Source: an uncultured Ruminococcus sp. (GTDB lineage Bacteria; Bacillota; Clostridia; Oscillospirales; Ruminococcaceae). Taken from it: a stretch of DNA of 53,685 nt. Where the stretch lies: positions 1 to 53,685 of the forward strand of contig UQDR01000016.1 in the NCBI GenBank assembly GCA_900539835.1. Direction: 5' to 3'. Numbering within the stretch: position 1 is the stretch's first letter; each line of letters opens with the position of its first letter. The position numbers and the translations under genes were made by a program. The notes beneath the pieces are model-generated. The model worked only from the letters and a program-made list of their open reading frames with translations, did no database searches and was not told where the DNA came from. This document shows positions 9,124-17,425 of the stretch, one piece after another.

Positions 9124-9140
9124 CAATACACTCCCAAACA

Positions 9141-9458
9141 CTACTCTTTAACAAATTTAACAGCTGTGCCGTATGCTATTACTTCAGCAGCACCTGCGGC
9201 TATTGCAGACGAAGCATATCTAATATTTACGATTGCGTCAGCACCGTATTTTTCCGCTTCTTCCACCATTCTTTTAGTAGCAAGCGCTCTTGCTTCATTC
9301 ATCATTTCGTTATATGCCTTAAGCTCTCCCCCAACAAGATTCTTAAAGCTTTGCATAATATCTCTTCCCACATTTTTTGTTTGAATTGTTGAGCCCTTTA
9401 CTAAGCCGAGCATTTCAAGCGTTTTTCCTGAAATATAATCAGTATTTACTAAGATCAT
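9141..9458 (-). CDS. YbjQ family protein (UPF0145)
   Basis: At 105 residues this matches the YbjQ/UPF0145 family. Visible hallmarks are the N-terminal VNTDYISGKTLEMLGLVKG, the central AYNEMMNEARALATKRM helix, and the C-terminal GADAIVNIRY and EVIAYGTAVKF strands. The family forms oligomeric rings in crystal structures; its role is unknown, although heavy-metal binding has been suggested from the fold. The gene start overlaps the end of the small membrane protein gene by 20 bp, so the two are likely coupled. Its position between the carboxyspermidine dehydrogenase and decarboxylase genes is unusual. Confidence 0.85.
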   Translation of the reverse strand: MILVNTDYISGKTLEMLGLVKGSTIQTKNVGRDIMQSFKNLVGGELKAYNEMMNEARALATKRMVEEAEKYGADAIVNIRYASSAIAAGAAEVIAYGTAVKFVKE

Positions 9459-9669
9459 CTTCTTCGCCCTTTCTTACTTCAATTATTCTCTGAAAAAGAA
9501 CTGTCAGAGAAACAGCAGTTAAAACTGACGGTATAATAACTGCCAATAGCCTTACAATCAACGATGCACCATCAATGCATAAAAAGAATATACCTATTCC
9601 CAAATAATAAAGACATAATATCGTTACTATTACTATTGGTGCAATTAATTTTTTAGTACTTTTTTTCAT
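9439..9669 (-). CDS. Small two-TM membrane protein of unknown function
   Basis: This 76-residue protein has two predicted membrane helices (about 10-31 and 38-58) and charged ends (MKKSTKKL; VRKGEEDDLSKY). I do not recognise a family. It overlaps ybjQ by 20 bp and lies 25 bp downstream of the carboxyspermidine dehydrogenase gene, hence in the polyamine operon. A weak TAGGT site precedes the ATG. Confidence 0.6.
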   Translation of the reverse strand: MKKSTKKLIAPIVIVTILCLYYLGIGIFFLCIDGASLIVRLLAVIIPSVLTAVSLTVLFQRIIEVRKGEEDDLSKY

Positions 9670-9694
9670 ATAAACCTACTTAATAATAATCACA

Positions 9695-10897
9695 TTAATC
9701 AACTAAAACAGGATCAAAATTTTCTTTCCATGGAAGACCCCATTCATTAAGTGCCTCCATAAACGGATCCGGATCAAACTCTTCAATATTGTGAACACCG
9801 GGCTTTTTCCACTTGCCTGTCATGAGCATCATTGCTCCGATCATCGCAGGAACGCCTGTTGTATATGAAACTGCCTGAGATCCGACTTCTTTATAGCATT
9901 CTTCGTGGTCGCATACATTATAAACATAATAATTTCTTGGCTTGCCATCCTTCTTACCTTGGAATATACAGCCGATATTGGTTTTGCCCTTTGTACGAGG
10001 GCCTAAAGTTGCAGGATCAGGAAGAACAGCCTTTAAGAACTGAAGAGGTACTATTTCTTTTCCTTCAAACACAATAGGTTCTATTGAAGTCATACCTACA
10101 TTTTCAAGACATTTAAGATGAGTAAGATAACTCTGACCAAAAGTCATAAAAAATCTTATTCTCTTAATTCCTTTAATGTTAAGAGCAAGGGATTCAAGCT
10201 CTTCATGATGAAGCAGATACATATCCTTTTCACCTACTTCATCAAAATTATACACTCTCTTAATTTCCATTGGCTCGGTTTCAACCCATTTGCCGTCCTC
10301 AATATAAGAGCCTTTTGCAGAAACCTCACGAATATTAATTTCAGGATTAAAATTAGTAGCAAACGGATAACCATGGTCACCGCCGTTACAGTCAAGAATA
10401 TCTATATAGTTTATCTCATCAAAATAATGCTTTTGAGCATAAGCTGAGAAAACACCCGTTACACCTGGGTCAAATCCAGAACCCAATAATGCAGTGATAC
10501 CAGCCTTCTCAAATCTTTCACGATAAGCCCACTGCCATGAATATTCAAACTTTGCCGTATCTTCAGGCTCATAGTTAGCAGTGTCAACATAATCTACCTT
10601 ACATTCAAGACAAGCGTCCATTATATGGAGATCCTGATAAGGCAAAGCCACATTTATTACAACGTCAGGCTTATAGTCCTTAATCAAAGCCACAAGCTCA
10701 GGAACATTATCAGCGTCAACCCGAGCTGTTGTAATATTAGTTTTTGTCTTGTCCTTCAATTCTTCCTTAAATTTATCACACTTTGATTTTGTTCTGCTTG
10801 CAATACAAATATCAGTAAATACCTCGCTGTTCTGACAGCATTTATGAATAACAACTCCGGCAACTCCGCCGGCACCGATAATTAATGCTCTTCCCAT
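9695..10897 (-). CDS. Carboxyspermidine/carboxynorspermidine dehydrogenase (saccharopine dehydrogenase family)
   Basis: This is the NADPH-dependent enzyme that condenses aspartate semialdehyde with putrescine (or diaminopropane) and reduces the Schiff base to carboxyspermidine. The N-terminal Rossmann motif is ALIIGAGGVAGVVIHKC. Other markers are ASRTKSKCDKF, ALPYQDLHIMDACLE, the GSGFDPGVTGVFSAYA segment and DCNGGDHGYPFATNF, all typical of this branch of the saccharopine dehydrogenase family. The start is ATG 10897, preceded by GAAAGGAAG; an in-frame ATG at 10927 would add 10 residues and overlap speB by 4 bp. Co-location with nspC supports the polyamine role over lysine metabolism. Confidence 0.9.
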   Translation of the reverse strand: MGRALIIGAGGVAGVVIHKCCQNSEVFTDICIASRTKSKCDKFKEELKDKTKTNITTARVDADNVPELVALIKDYKPDVVINVALPYQDLHIMDACLECKVDYVDTANYEPEDTAKFEYSWQWAYRERFEKAGITALLGSGFDPGVTGVFSAYAQKHYFDEINYIDILDCNGGDHGYPFATNFNPEINIREVSAKGSYIEDGKWVETEPMEIKRVYNFDEVGEKDMYLLHHEELESLALNIKGIKRIRFFMTFGQSYLTHLKCLENVGMTSIEPIVFEGKEIVPLQFLKAVLPDPATLGPRTKGKTNIGCIFQGKKDGKPRNYYVYNVCDHEECYKEVGSQAVSYTTGVPAMIGAMMLMTGKWKKPGVHNIEEFDPDPFMEALNEWGLPWKENFDPVLVD

Positions 10898-10923
10898 TCC
10901 AATCAACTTCCTTTCAGAATTAA

Positions 10924-11772
10924 TCATCTATAAAAATATAAGAGAATTTCTCTTAAAAGCTTACAAGCTAATGCGGTTGACGCCCCGCTCTGATCATAAA
11001 CAGGACAAAGCTCGTTTACATCAAAACCCACAATATTTAACTGTGAAACTTCCTTAACGGCATTCATTAGTTCCATAAACGAAACTCCTCCAGCTTCTGG
11101 GGTACCCGTACCGGGAAACTGCGACGGATCAAGAACATCCAAATCCAATGTAAAATACACAGGATTCTGTCCAATTTTATCAACGGCTTCTTTCAATCCG
11201 TCAAAATTGAATTTTTGAATCTGTGTGTGATCTTTTGCAAACTGAAATTCTTCCCTATCGCCACTTCTTATGCCAAATTGGTATATCTTGCCGTCGCCTA
11301 ATATATCATGACATCTGTGCATTACACAAGCATGGGAAAATCTTTCGCCAAGATAATCTTCCCTCAAATCCGCATGGGCATCAAAATGTATAATATGAAG
11401 ATTGCTGTATTTCTTTGATGCTGCCCTGACAGCACCCAAAGTAACAAGATGCTCTCCGCCAATCATACAAGGAGTTTTCCCGTCGTTTAAAATCTCCTCC
11501 ACAGTATTTTCAATATCTTTCAAGGCCTTTTCAGGTGTACCGAAAATCAGTTCCAAATCTCCGCTGTCAAACACATTAATATCAAGCAGATCCTTATCCT
11601 GATATGGAGAATATGTTTCAATTCCGAAGCTCTCATTTCTCATAGCGGATGGGCCAAAGCGAGTTCCCGGACGAAAGCTTGTTGTGCTGTCATAAGGTGC
11701 GCCGAATATTACGATTTTTGAATCCACATAATCACAGTCACATCCGATAAACGTATGAACATTTTTATTCAT
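10924..11772 (-). CDS. speB: Agmatinase
   Basis: SpeB hydrolyses agmatine to putrescine and urea with a binuclear Mn centre. The ureohydrolase metal ligands are visible: GGEHLVTLGA, HFDAHADLR and TLDLDVLDPSQFPGTGTPE. At 282 residues it has the usual agmatinase length. It overlaps speE by 8 bp upstream and is followed by the carboxyspermidine dehydrogenase gene. It acts on the product of the neighbouring arginine decarboxylase. Confidence 0.93.
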   Translation of the reverse strand: MNKNVHTFIGCDCDYVDSKIVIFGAPYDSTTSFRPGTRFGPSAMRNESFGIETYSPYQDKDLLDINVFDSGDLELIFGTPEKALKDIENTVEEILNDGKTPCMIGGEHLVTLGAVRAASKKYSNLHIIHFDAHADLREDYLGERFSHACVMHRCHDILGDGKIYQFGIRSGDREEFQFAKDHTQIQKFNFDGLKEAVDKIGQNPVYFTLDLDVLDPSQFPGTGTPEAGGVSFMELMNAVKEVSQLNIVGFDVNELCPVYDQSGASTALACKLLREILLYFYR

Positions 11773-12613
11773 CGCTTAAAACCTCCATAACATCATTAGG
11801 CAATGCAAAACAGCCTTTATGAAGCGCTGTATTATAATACTTTGTTTTCAATCCGAACTCTTTCCATTTTTCTTCCTTCAAATCATGTATAGGATGAAGA
11901 TTTTTTGACGCAAAACCAAACAGCCATTGTCCTGACGGATATGTGGGTATATGAGTCTGATAAACCATTGCCACAGGAAAACAGCTTCCTATACGCTTGT
12001 GTGTACGTTTTACCATATCAACATAAGAATCATAATATGTGCTTTCATGCTGATTTATAAGGATACCCTTGTCAGTCAATGCCTTAAAACAATTACCGTA
12101 AAACTCTTTCGTGAACAATCCCTCACCGGGTCCGAAAGGATCAGTAGAATCCACAATAATCAGATCATATTCATTGCTTTTCTGCCTCACAAATTTAAGT
12201 CCGTCAGCAATATGAAGATTTAACCTTTGATCATCAAAACAGCAAGCTGTCTGCGGTAAAAATTCTTTACACACATTTACTACCTGTTCATCTATTTCCA
12301 CCATATCAATTTTTTCAATATGTTTATATCTGCAAATTTCACGAAGCGTTCCGCCGTCACCTGCACCAATAATCAAAACACTCTTAATCTCAGGATTGAC
12401 CGCCATAGGCACATGTGTAACCATTTCGTGATAAATATATTCATCCTTTTCCGTCAGCATTAAATATCCGTCAAGTGCCAATACTCTGCCAAACTCAAAT
12501 GTATCAAATACATCTATTTGTTGATAGTAGCTTTTTTCAGAATAAAGCTGTTTTTTTATTTTAAATGAAAATCTAACATTTTCCGTATGATTTTCAATGA
12601 ACCATAAGTCCAT
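11765..12613 (-). CDS. speE: Spermidine synthase (polyamine aminopropyltransferase)
   Basis: SpeE transfers an aminopropyl group from decarboxylated S-adenosylmethionine to putrescine. The family pattern is clear: QQIDVFDTFEFGRVLALDG, KDEYIYHEM, VLIIGAGDGGTLREI, the dcSAM-binding DMVEIDEQVV, and the catalytic IIVDSTDPFGPGEGLF. The start is ATG 12613, preceded by AAAGGAA (282 residues); the frame is open a little further to 12631. It sits between speA and speB. Confidence 0.93.
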   Translation of the reverse strand: MDLWFIENHTENVRFSFKIKKQLYSEKSYYQQIDVFDTFEFGRVLALDGYLMLTEKDEYIYHEMVTHVPMAVNPEIKSVLIIGAGDGGTLREICRYKHIEKIDMVEIDEQVVNVCKEFLPQTACCFDDQRLNLHIADGLKFVRQKSNEYDLIIVDSTDPFGPGEGLFTKEFYGNCFKALTDKGILINQHESTYYDSYVDMVKRTHKRIGSCFPVAMVYQTHIPTYPSGQWLFGFASKNLHPIHDLKEEKWKEFGLKTKYYNTALHKGCFALPNDVMEVLSDE

Positions 12614-12636
12614 ATAGCTTTCCTTTCTCAATTATT

Positions 12637-14088
12637 CTATACAACAACGTTAATATAATTAATGTCCATGTCTTCTGTTCCGGTCATAAAGCATCCTTTT
12701 TCCTTGCAGTATGAAATATAATCAAGTATCTCAGCAGTTATTCTTTCACCAGGAGCAAGAATAGGAATGCCCGGCGGATAACACATAACAAATTCTCCGC
12801 AAATCATTCCGCAGGATTTTTCAATAGCAATAGATTTCTTGTTGCTGTAAAAAGCTTGCTGAGGAGCAAGAACAACGTTAGGATTAATATACTCATGGTC
12901 AAAAAGACCTGATGAATCCTTGCCATATAACCTCTTTATTTCAGACAAAGCAGAAATAAAACGCTCAATCTCCAATTCTCTGTCACCGGCTGAAACAATA
13001 GCAAGAATATTTCCTATATCGCCGAATTCAATCTGAATGTCATAGTCATCCCTGAGTATATCATAAACCTCAACTCCGGCCAAGCCCATTGCTCTTGTAT
13101 GAACAGAAAGCTTTGTTCTGTCAAAATCATAAATATCCTTGTAATTAATCAGCTCATCGCCAAAAGCATAATATCCGCCGATTTTATTTATCTCATCTCT
13201 TGCATAAGCCGCATAGTCCACTGTCTTTTTAAACATTTCCCTGCCGTTAAGAGATAAATTTTTTCTTGCAAGATCAAGTGATACCATAAGAAGATATGAT
13301 CCGCTTGTTGTTTGCGTAAGATTTATGACCTGTCTGACATATCCTTCTGATACATTATTATTGCAAAGCAAAAAAGACGATTGAGTAAGAGATCCGCCTG
13401 TCTTGTGAATGCTTACAGCCGCCATATCAGCTCCGGCCGCCATAGCGGATAAAGGCAAGTTTTCGCCAAAATAAAAATGAGTGCCATGTGCTTCATCAGC
13501 TAATACAAGCATATTGTGTGCATGAGCAATATCAGTAATTCTTTTTAAATCAGAGCAAATTCCGTAATAAGTAGGATTATTAACAAGCACGGCTTTGGCA
13601 TCAGGATTTTGCAAAATAGCCTTTTCTACATCCTCCACTGACATACCCAATGGTATTCCAAGCTGTTTGTTTGTACCTGGATTAACGTAAACAGGAATAG
13701 CACCGCAGACAACCAAAGCATTAATAGCACTTCTGTGCACGTTTCTTGGCATGATTATCTTATCTCCCGCCTTGCAGGAAGAGAAAATCATTGCCTGAAC
13801 CGCCGCAGTAGTACCGTTTACTATGAAAAAAGTATGTTTTGAACCGAAAGCCTCGCTTGCAAGCATTTCAGCGTCTTTAATTACTGAAACAGGGTGACAA
13901 AGGTTGTCCAAGGGCTTCATAGAATTAACATCAACCTTAAGACAGTCTGCTCCTAAAAAATCCCGCAGCTCTTTATTTCCTCGTCCTCCCTTGTGACCCG
14001 GAACATCAAGCTGCACCACTCTGTTGTTTTTATGTTTCTTCAATGCCTCAAAAATAGGCGCATTATTTTGTGTTAGCTTCGTTTTCAT
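12637..14088 (-). CDS. speA: Arginine decarboxylase (Orn/Lys/Arg decarboxylase, fold I)
   Basis: This PLP enzyme (483 residues) belongs to the short Orn/Lys/Arg decarboxylase group of Firmicutes. Markers are LDVPGHKGGRGNKEL, GTTAAVQAMI, ADEAHGTHFYFGE, and the PLP lysine in VSIHKTGGSLTQSS. Because agmatinase is in the operon and no carbamoylputrescine enzymes are, arginine is the likely substrate, yielding agmatine. The start is ATG 14088 with AAAAGG just upstream. The 94-bp repeat block fills the gap to speD. Confidence 0.9.
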   Translation of the reverse strand: MKTKLTQNNAPIFEALKKHKNNRVVQLDVPGHKGGRGNKELRDFLGADCLKVDVNSMKPLDNLCHPVSVIKDAEMLASEAFGSKHTFFIVNGTTAAVQAMIFSSCKAGDKIIMPRNVHRSAINALVVCGAIPVYVNPGTNKQLGIPLGMSVEDVEKAILQNPDAKAVLVNNPTYYGICSDLKRITDIAHAHNMLVLADEAHGTHFYFGENLPLSAMAAGADMAAVSIHKTGGSLTQSSFLLCNNNVSEGYVRQVINLTQTTSGSYLLMVSLDLARKNLSLNGREMFKKTVDYAAYARDEINKIGGYYAFGDELINYKDIYDFDRTKLSVHTRAMGLAGVEVYDILRDDYDIQIEFGDIGNILAIVSAGDRELEIERFISALSEIKRLYGKDSSGLFDHEYINPNVVLAPQQAFYSNKKSIAIEKSCGMICGEFVMCYPPGIPILAPGERITAEILDYISYCKEKGCFMTGTEDMDINYINVVV

Positions 14089-14132
14089 TACCACCTTTTC
14101 AAATGGTTGTAGGAATAAATTATATTTTAAGT

Positions 14133-14346
14133 CGTGAGCTGCGCCGTCTGCGCTAAAACCTCAATGTGTTCTTTTATGATTTTCTCCACAGCGGGGGCAA
14201 AATTTCATTACCGCTCAAAATTTTATCGTGAATTGCGCCGTCTGCGCTAAGACCACAATGTGTTCTTTTATGATTTTCTCCACAGCGGGGGCAAAATTTT
14301 ATTACCGCTCAAAATTTTATCGTGAATTGCGCCGTCTGCGCTAAGA
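14133..14346. repeat. 94-bp tandem direct repeat, about 2.3 copies, between speD and speA
   Basis: Units begin at 14133, 14227 and 14321 (the last partial), an exact 94-bp period. Copies two and three agree over the part present, and copy one differs at a few bases. Each unit contains GCGC-N5-GCGC, able to form a short hairpin, and an AGCGG/CCGCT pair. No open reading frame runs through it. It occupies almost the whole 258-bp gap inside the polyamine operon. Confidence 0.9.
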
Positions 14347-15156
14347 CTAATATATATTCATTCCGCTGAATATCTCAATCATTTCACGGCGCAGAGAATC
14401 TGTAATTTCCAGCCTCTGCCCAGGCGTAAGCTCATAAACATCTTTTTTAAACAAATAGTTCTGAAGCTCAATGTCCTTTATGAGCATTTTAGTATGGAAA
14501 AAGTTTGACTGATATACATTAACATCTATTGCATCATATTTTGTAAGCGTAGTTTTATCAATATATTCCTGAATAGAAGTAATATTATGGTCAATAAAAA
14601 ACTTCTTACCTAATACATCACGGGTAAATCCCCTAACACGATAATCAATAGTAATTATATCTGAATCAAAACTGCCGATAAGATAATTAAGAGCATTAAG
14701 CGGAGAAATCGTACCACAGGTTGAAACGTCTATATCAACTCTGAAGGTTGAAATAGAATTATCGGGATGATATTCAGGATATGTGTGAACTGTGAGGTGA
14801 CTTTTGTCAAGATGAGCATGCACAGTTTCACTTTTAGGCGTGTAATTTCCCTTATTGCATGAAATGTCAATAGATTCATCGTCAAGTTCTCTTTCTGCAA
14901 TAAGGACATTAACTGAAGCCCCCTGCGGCTCATAATCCTGTTTAGATATATTTAAAATCCTCGCACCTATGATTTCTGTAACATCACAAAGTATCTTTGT
15001 CAAACGCTCTGAATTATACTGCTCATCAATATATGCAATATAGTCTTTTTGTTCTCTTTCACTTTTTGCGTAACAGACATCATAAATATTGAAGCTGAGA
15101 GTTTTTGTAAGATTATTAAATCCGTAAAGAGTAAGCTTCTGATCCAACCCTAACAT
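14347..15156 (-). CDS. speD: S-adenosylmethionine decarboxylase proenzyme (E. coli-type SpeD)
   Basis: SpeD makes decarboxylated S-adenosylmethionine, the aminopropyl donor for SpeE. The chain cleaves itself at a Lys-Ser bond to create the pyruvoyl cofactor; here the site is AHLDKSHLTVHTYPE with Ser119. Other conserved blocks are LYGFNNLTKTLSFNIYD, QDYEPQGASV, DVSTCGTISPL and TIDYRVRGFTRDV, closely matching the long proteobacterial class rather than the short Bacillus SpeH. Length is 269 residues. It is the first gene of the polyamine operon, with an inverted repeat in its leader. The ATG at 15156 lies very close to AGGAAGGG. Confidence 0.95.
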   Translation of the reverse strand: MLGLDQKLTLYGFNNLTKTLSFNIYDVCYAKSEREQKDYIAYIDEQYNSERLTKILCDVTEIIGARILNISKQDYEPQGASVNVLIAERELDDESIDISCNKGNYTPKSETVHAHLDKSHLTVHTYPEYHPDNSISTFRVDIDVSTCGTISPLNALNYLIGSFDSDIITIDYRVRGFTRDVLGKKFFIDHNITSIQEYIDKTTLTKYDAIDVNVYQSNFFHTKMLIKDIELQNYLFKKDVYELTPGQRLEITDSLRREMIEIFSGMNIY

Positions 15157-15172
15157 CCCTTCCTTTCACAAT

Positions 15173-15192
15173 ATTCTGAATCATTTCAGAAT
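15173..15192. promoter_or_regulatory. Inverted repeat in the speD leader
   Basis: ATTCTGAA and TTCAGAAT are separated by 4 nt, about 17 nt before the speD start and next to its ribosome binding site. It could be an operator or a small RNA hairpin controlling the polyamine operon. Confidence 0.4.
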
Positions 15193-15205
15193 ACACCATG
15201 ATAAT

Positions 15206-15234
15206 AGTATAACATATTTTTTTATAATTGTATA
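15206..15234 (-). promoter_or_regulatory. Possible promoter of the polyamine operon
   Basis: On the minus strand TATACA and TATACT (15206-15211) are 17 nt apart, about 50 nt before speD. The -35 match is weak. Confidence 0.35.
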
Positions 15235-15306
15235 TAGTTTTTCAAGATTTTTTGCCTTTTAATAATAATTTTAATCAGTTTATTTTTATACGTTTTATAT
15301 AACCGC

Positions 15307-15335
15307 TTGCAAAACATATAAATTGATTGTATAAT
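15307..15335 (+). promoter_or_regulatory. Predicted sigma-A promoter of the ABC-F gene
   Basis: TTGCAA (15307-15312) and a perfect TATAAT (15330-15335) are 17 nt apart. Transcription would start about 30 nt before the ATG at 15372. Confidence 0.6.
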
Positions 15336-15371
15336 AATAATTGTGAATTTTAATATATAAAATTTTTAGAT

Positions 15372-17363
15372 ATGAATATTTCGGAAGGAGTATATATTCC
15401 CTTTGGGAATTCAACTGAAAAAATGCTTATTAATGTTTCTAATATATATAAATATTTCAATGGGATCCCATTGCTTAAAGATATAAATCTAACAGTTGAA
15501 AATCATGAAATAATCGGTCTTATTGGCTCTAACGGATGCGGAAAAACCACTCTTCTTAATATTATAACCGGTCAAGAAGAATTTGATAAGACATCAGACG
15601 GACTTGGCTCTGTCAGTATTTCAAATAACGTCAATATAGGCTATCTCCATCAGAACAGCGGTCTTGAAACTTCATCTACAATAAAAGAAGAAATGCTGAA
15701 GGCTTTTTCTAAGCTTATTTCTGTAAAGAAAAAAATGAAAAATCTTGAATCAGTTATGTCACAGGAAACAGGTGAAAAACAGCAATCAGCTTCTGAGGAA
15801 TATGCACATCTTGCTGCTTTTTTTGAAGCCAGAGACGGATATAGAATTGACGTAAAAATTCAACAGATCCTTAATGGAATGGGGTTTGCAGATACTCCTG
15901 ATGACAGAATAATCAGCTCACTTTCCGGCGGAGAAAAAACACGTCTTGCATTAGCAAAGCTCCTCTTAGAAGAGCCGGATCTGCTTATACTTGACGAGCC
16001 CACAAACCATTTGGATTTCACTACTCTTATGTGGCTTGAAGATTATCTAAAAAGCTACAAAGGCTCTATTCTTATAGTGTCCCATGACCGATATTTTCTC
16101 AATAAGCTTTGCACAAGAATATGTGAAATAGAAAACGGACGACTTATTTCATATAAAGGAAATTATTCTTCTTATTTACTTCAAAAAGAAATGAATTCTC
16201 AAAGACAGATGAAAGAATATGATGCACAGCAAAAGGAAGTCGCAAAACTTGAGGAATATATAGTTCGGAACAAAACAAGAGCTTCCACAGCTAAAATGGC
16301 AAGATCCCGTCAGCATGCACTTGATAAAATTGAGCGTGTGGAAAAACCAGTTATGTACACAAAACCGCCTAAAATAAAACTTTCATATGATATTGAACCC
16401 ACAAAAGATATTCTTCAGGTGTTTTCTTGTCCGGTTTGTGTAGGAGAGAATCGTGAGCGAAAAACTCTTATCAATTCACTTGATATGCATATTCGCCGAG
16501 GAGAACATGCAGCAATAATCGGTCCAAACGGAATAGGAAAAACCTCTATTCTTAAAATGATTCAAGGATTGATTCCTCATGACAGCGGAAATATAATCTG
16601 GGGAGGCAATGTTAAGCTGTCTTATTTTGATCAGGAGCATGCAATGCTTAATCCCCACGATACGGTCATTGAAACAGTGAGCGGAAAGTTTCCGAGCATG
16701 GGTGAAACAGAAATCAGAAAAGCATTGGGATCTGTACTTATAACAGGCGAGGATGTATTTAAGCCTGTTTCAGTTTTAAGCGGAGGAGAAAGAGCAAAAC
16801 TGTGTTTTTGCCTGATGGCGCTTAATAAAGGAAATGTCCTTGTTCTTGACGAGCCAACAAATCATATCGACCTTAATACGAAGGAAGTGCTTGAAGAGGC
16901 TCTTGCAGAATTTGAGGGCACAATAATACTTGTTTCCCATGACAGATATCTGCTCAATAAAGTATCAAACAGAATAATAGAAGTTAACGAAAATAAGGTT
17001 ACATCCTATAAAGGTAATTTTGATAAATATGCCGAGCAGAAAATGCTTGAACGAAAAGAAAGAGAGGCTTTTCTCTCTGCTGAAAAACGTCAGCAGGACG
17101 AAGAAAATTATAAAGCAAAGAAACAAAATCAATATCGAACCCGTCAGCAGCGTGCTTTGGATGCAGCAAGAAGAAACAGGATAAATCAGCTTGAAAAAGA
17201 AATTGACCAGCTAGAAGCTGATATAACAGCACTTGAACAAGAAATTTCGCTTCCAGAAGTTTCGGCTGATTTTGAATTGATGACAGATAAATGCACAAAG
17301 CTTGAGGAATATAAAAATCAGCTTGATGAAAAGGTCAACGAATGGGCTGAACTTGAACAATAA
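15372..17363 (+). CDS. ABC-F family ATPase (ribosome-associated, YdiF-like)
   Basis: ABC-F proteins bind the ribosomal E site and adjust translation or give antibiotic protection; they have no membrane part. Two nucleotide-binding domains are visible. The first has GSNGCGKTTLL, LSGGEKTRLALAKLL and LILDEPTNHLD; the second has GPNGIGKTSIL, LSGGERAKLCF and LVLDEPTNHID. A charged linker (about 260-320) joins them, and a C-terminal coiled coil (about 580-663) follows, as in YdiF. The start is uncertain: ATG 15372 has no ribosome binding site, whereas family homology begins at ATG 15423 (MLINVSNIYKYF). GGAAGGAG and a small ATTCCC/GGGAAT hairpin lie between them. Whether it gives resistance cannot be judged. 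Confidence 0.9.
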   Translation: MNISEGVYIPFGNSTEKMLINVSNIYKYFNGIPLLKDINLTVENHEIIGLIGSNGCGKTTLLNIITGQEEFDKTSDGLGSVSISNNVNIGYLHQNSGLETSSTIKEEMLKAFSKLISVKKKMKNLESVMSQETGEKQQSASEEYAHLAAFFEARDGYRIDVKIQQILNGMGFADTPDDRIISSLSGGEKTRLALAKLLLEEPDLLILDEPTNHLDFTTLMWLEDYLKSYKGSILIVSHDRYFLNKLCTRICEIENGRLISYKGNYSSYLLQKEMNSQRQMKEYDAQQKEVAKLEEYIVRNKTRASTAKMARSRQHALDKIERVEKPVMYTKPPKIKLSYDIEPTKDILQVFSCPVCVGENRERKTLINSLDMHIRRGEHAAIIGPNGIGKTSILKMIQGLIPHDSGNIIWGGNVKLSYFDQEHAMLNPHDTVIETVSGKFPSMGETEIRKALGSVLITGEDVFKPVSVLSGGERAKLCFCLMALNKGNVLVLDEPTNHIDLNTKEVLEEALAEFEGTIILVSHDRYLLNKVSNRIIEVNENKVTSYKGNFDKYAEQKMLERKEREAFLSAEKRQQDEENYKAKKQNQYRTRQQRALDAARRNRINQLEKEIDQLEADITALEQEISLPEVSADFELMTDKCTKLEEYKNQLDEKVNEWAELEQ

Positions 17364-17380
17364 CCAATTAACACGAATAA

Positions 17381-17417
17381 CCCCTGAAGAGTATAATATA
17401 ATAATACTTTTCAGGGG
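17381..17417. promoter_or_regulatory. Strong hairpin covering the ribosome binding site of the MecA-like gene
   Basis: Positions 17381-17394 and 17404-17417 form a 14-bp stem with one G-U pair and a 9-nt loop. The 3' arm ends in AGGGG, the apparent ribosome binding site for the TTG start at 17426. The T run after it is poor (TGATTTTATT), so it may be a weak terminator of the ABC-F gene, a lid on the ribosome binding site, or both. Confidence 0.6.
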
Positions 17418-17425
17418 TGATTTTA

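Noticed and set aside
14133..14346. CRISPR array
   Set aside because: The 94-bp units are contiguous with no unique spacers, and no cas genes are near.
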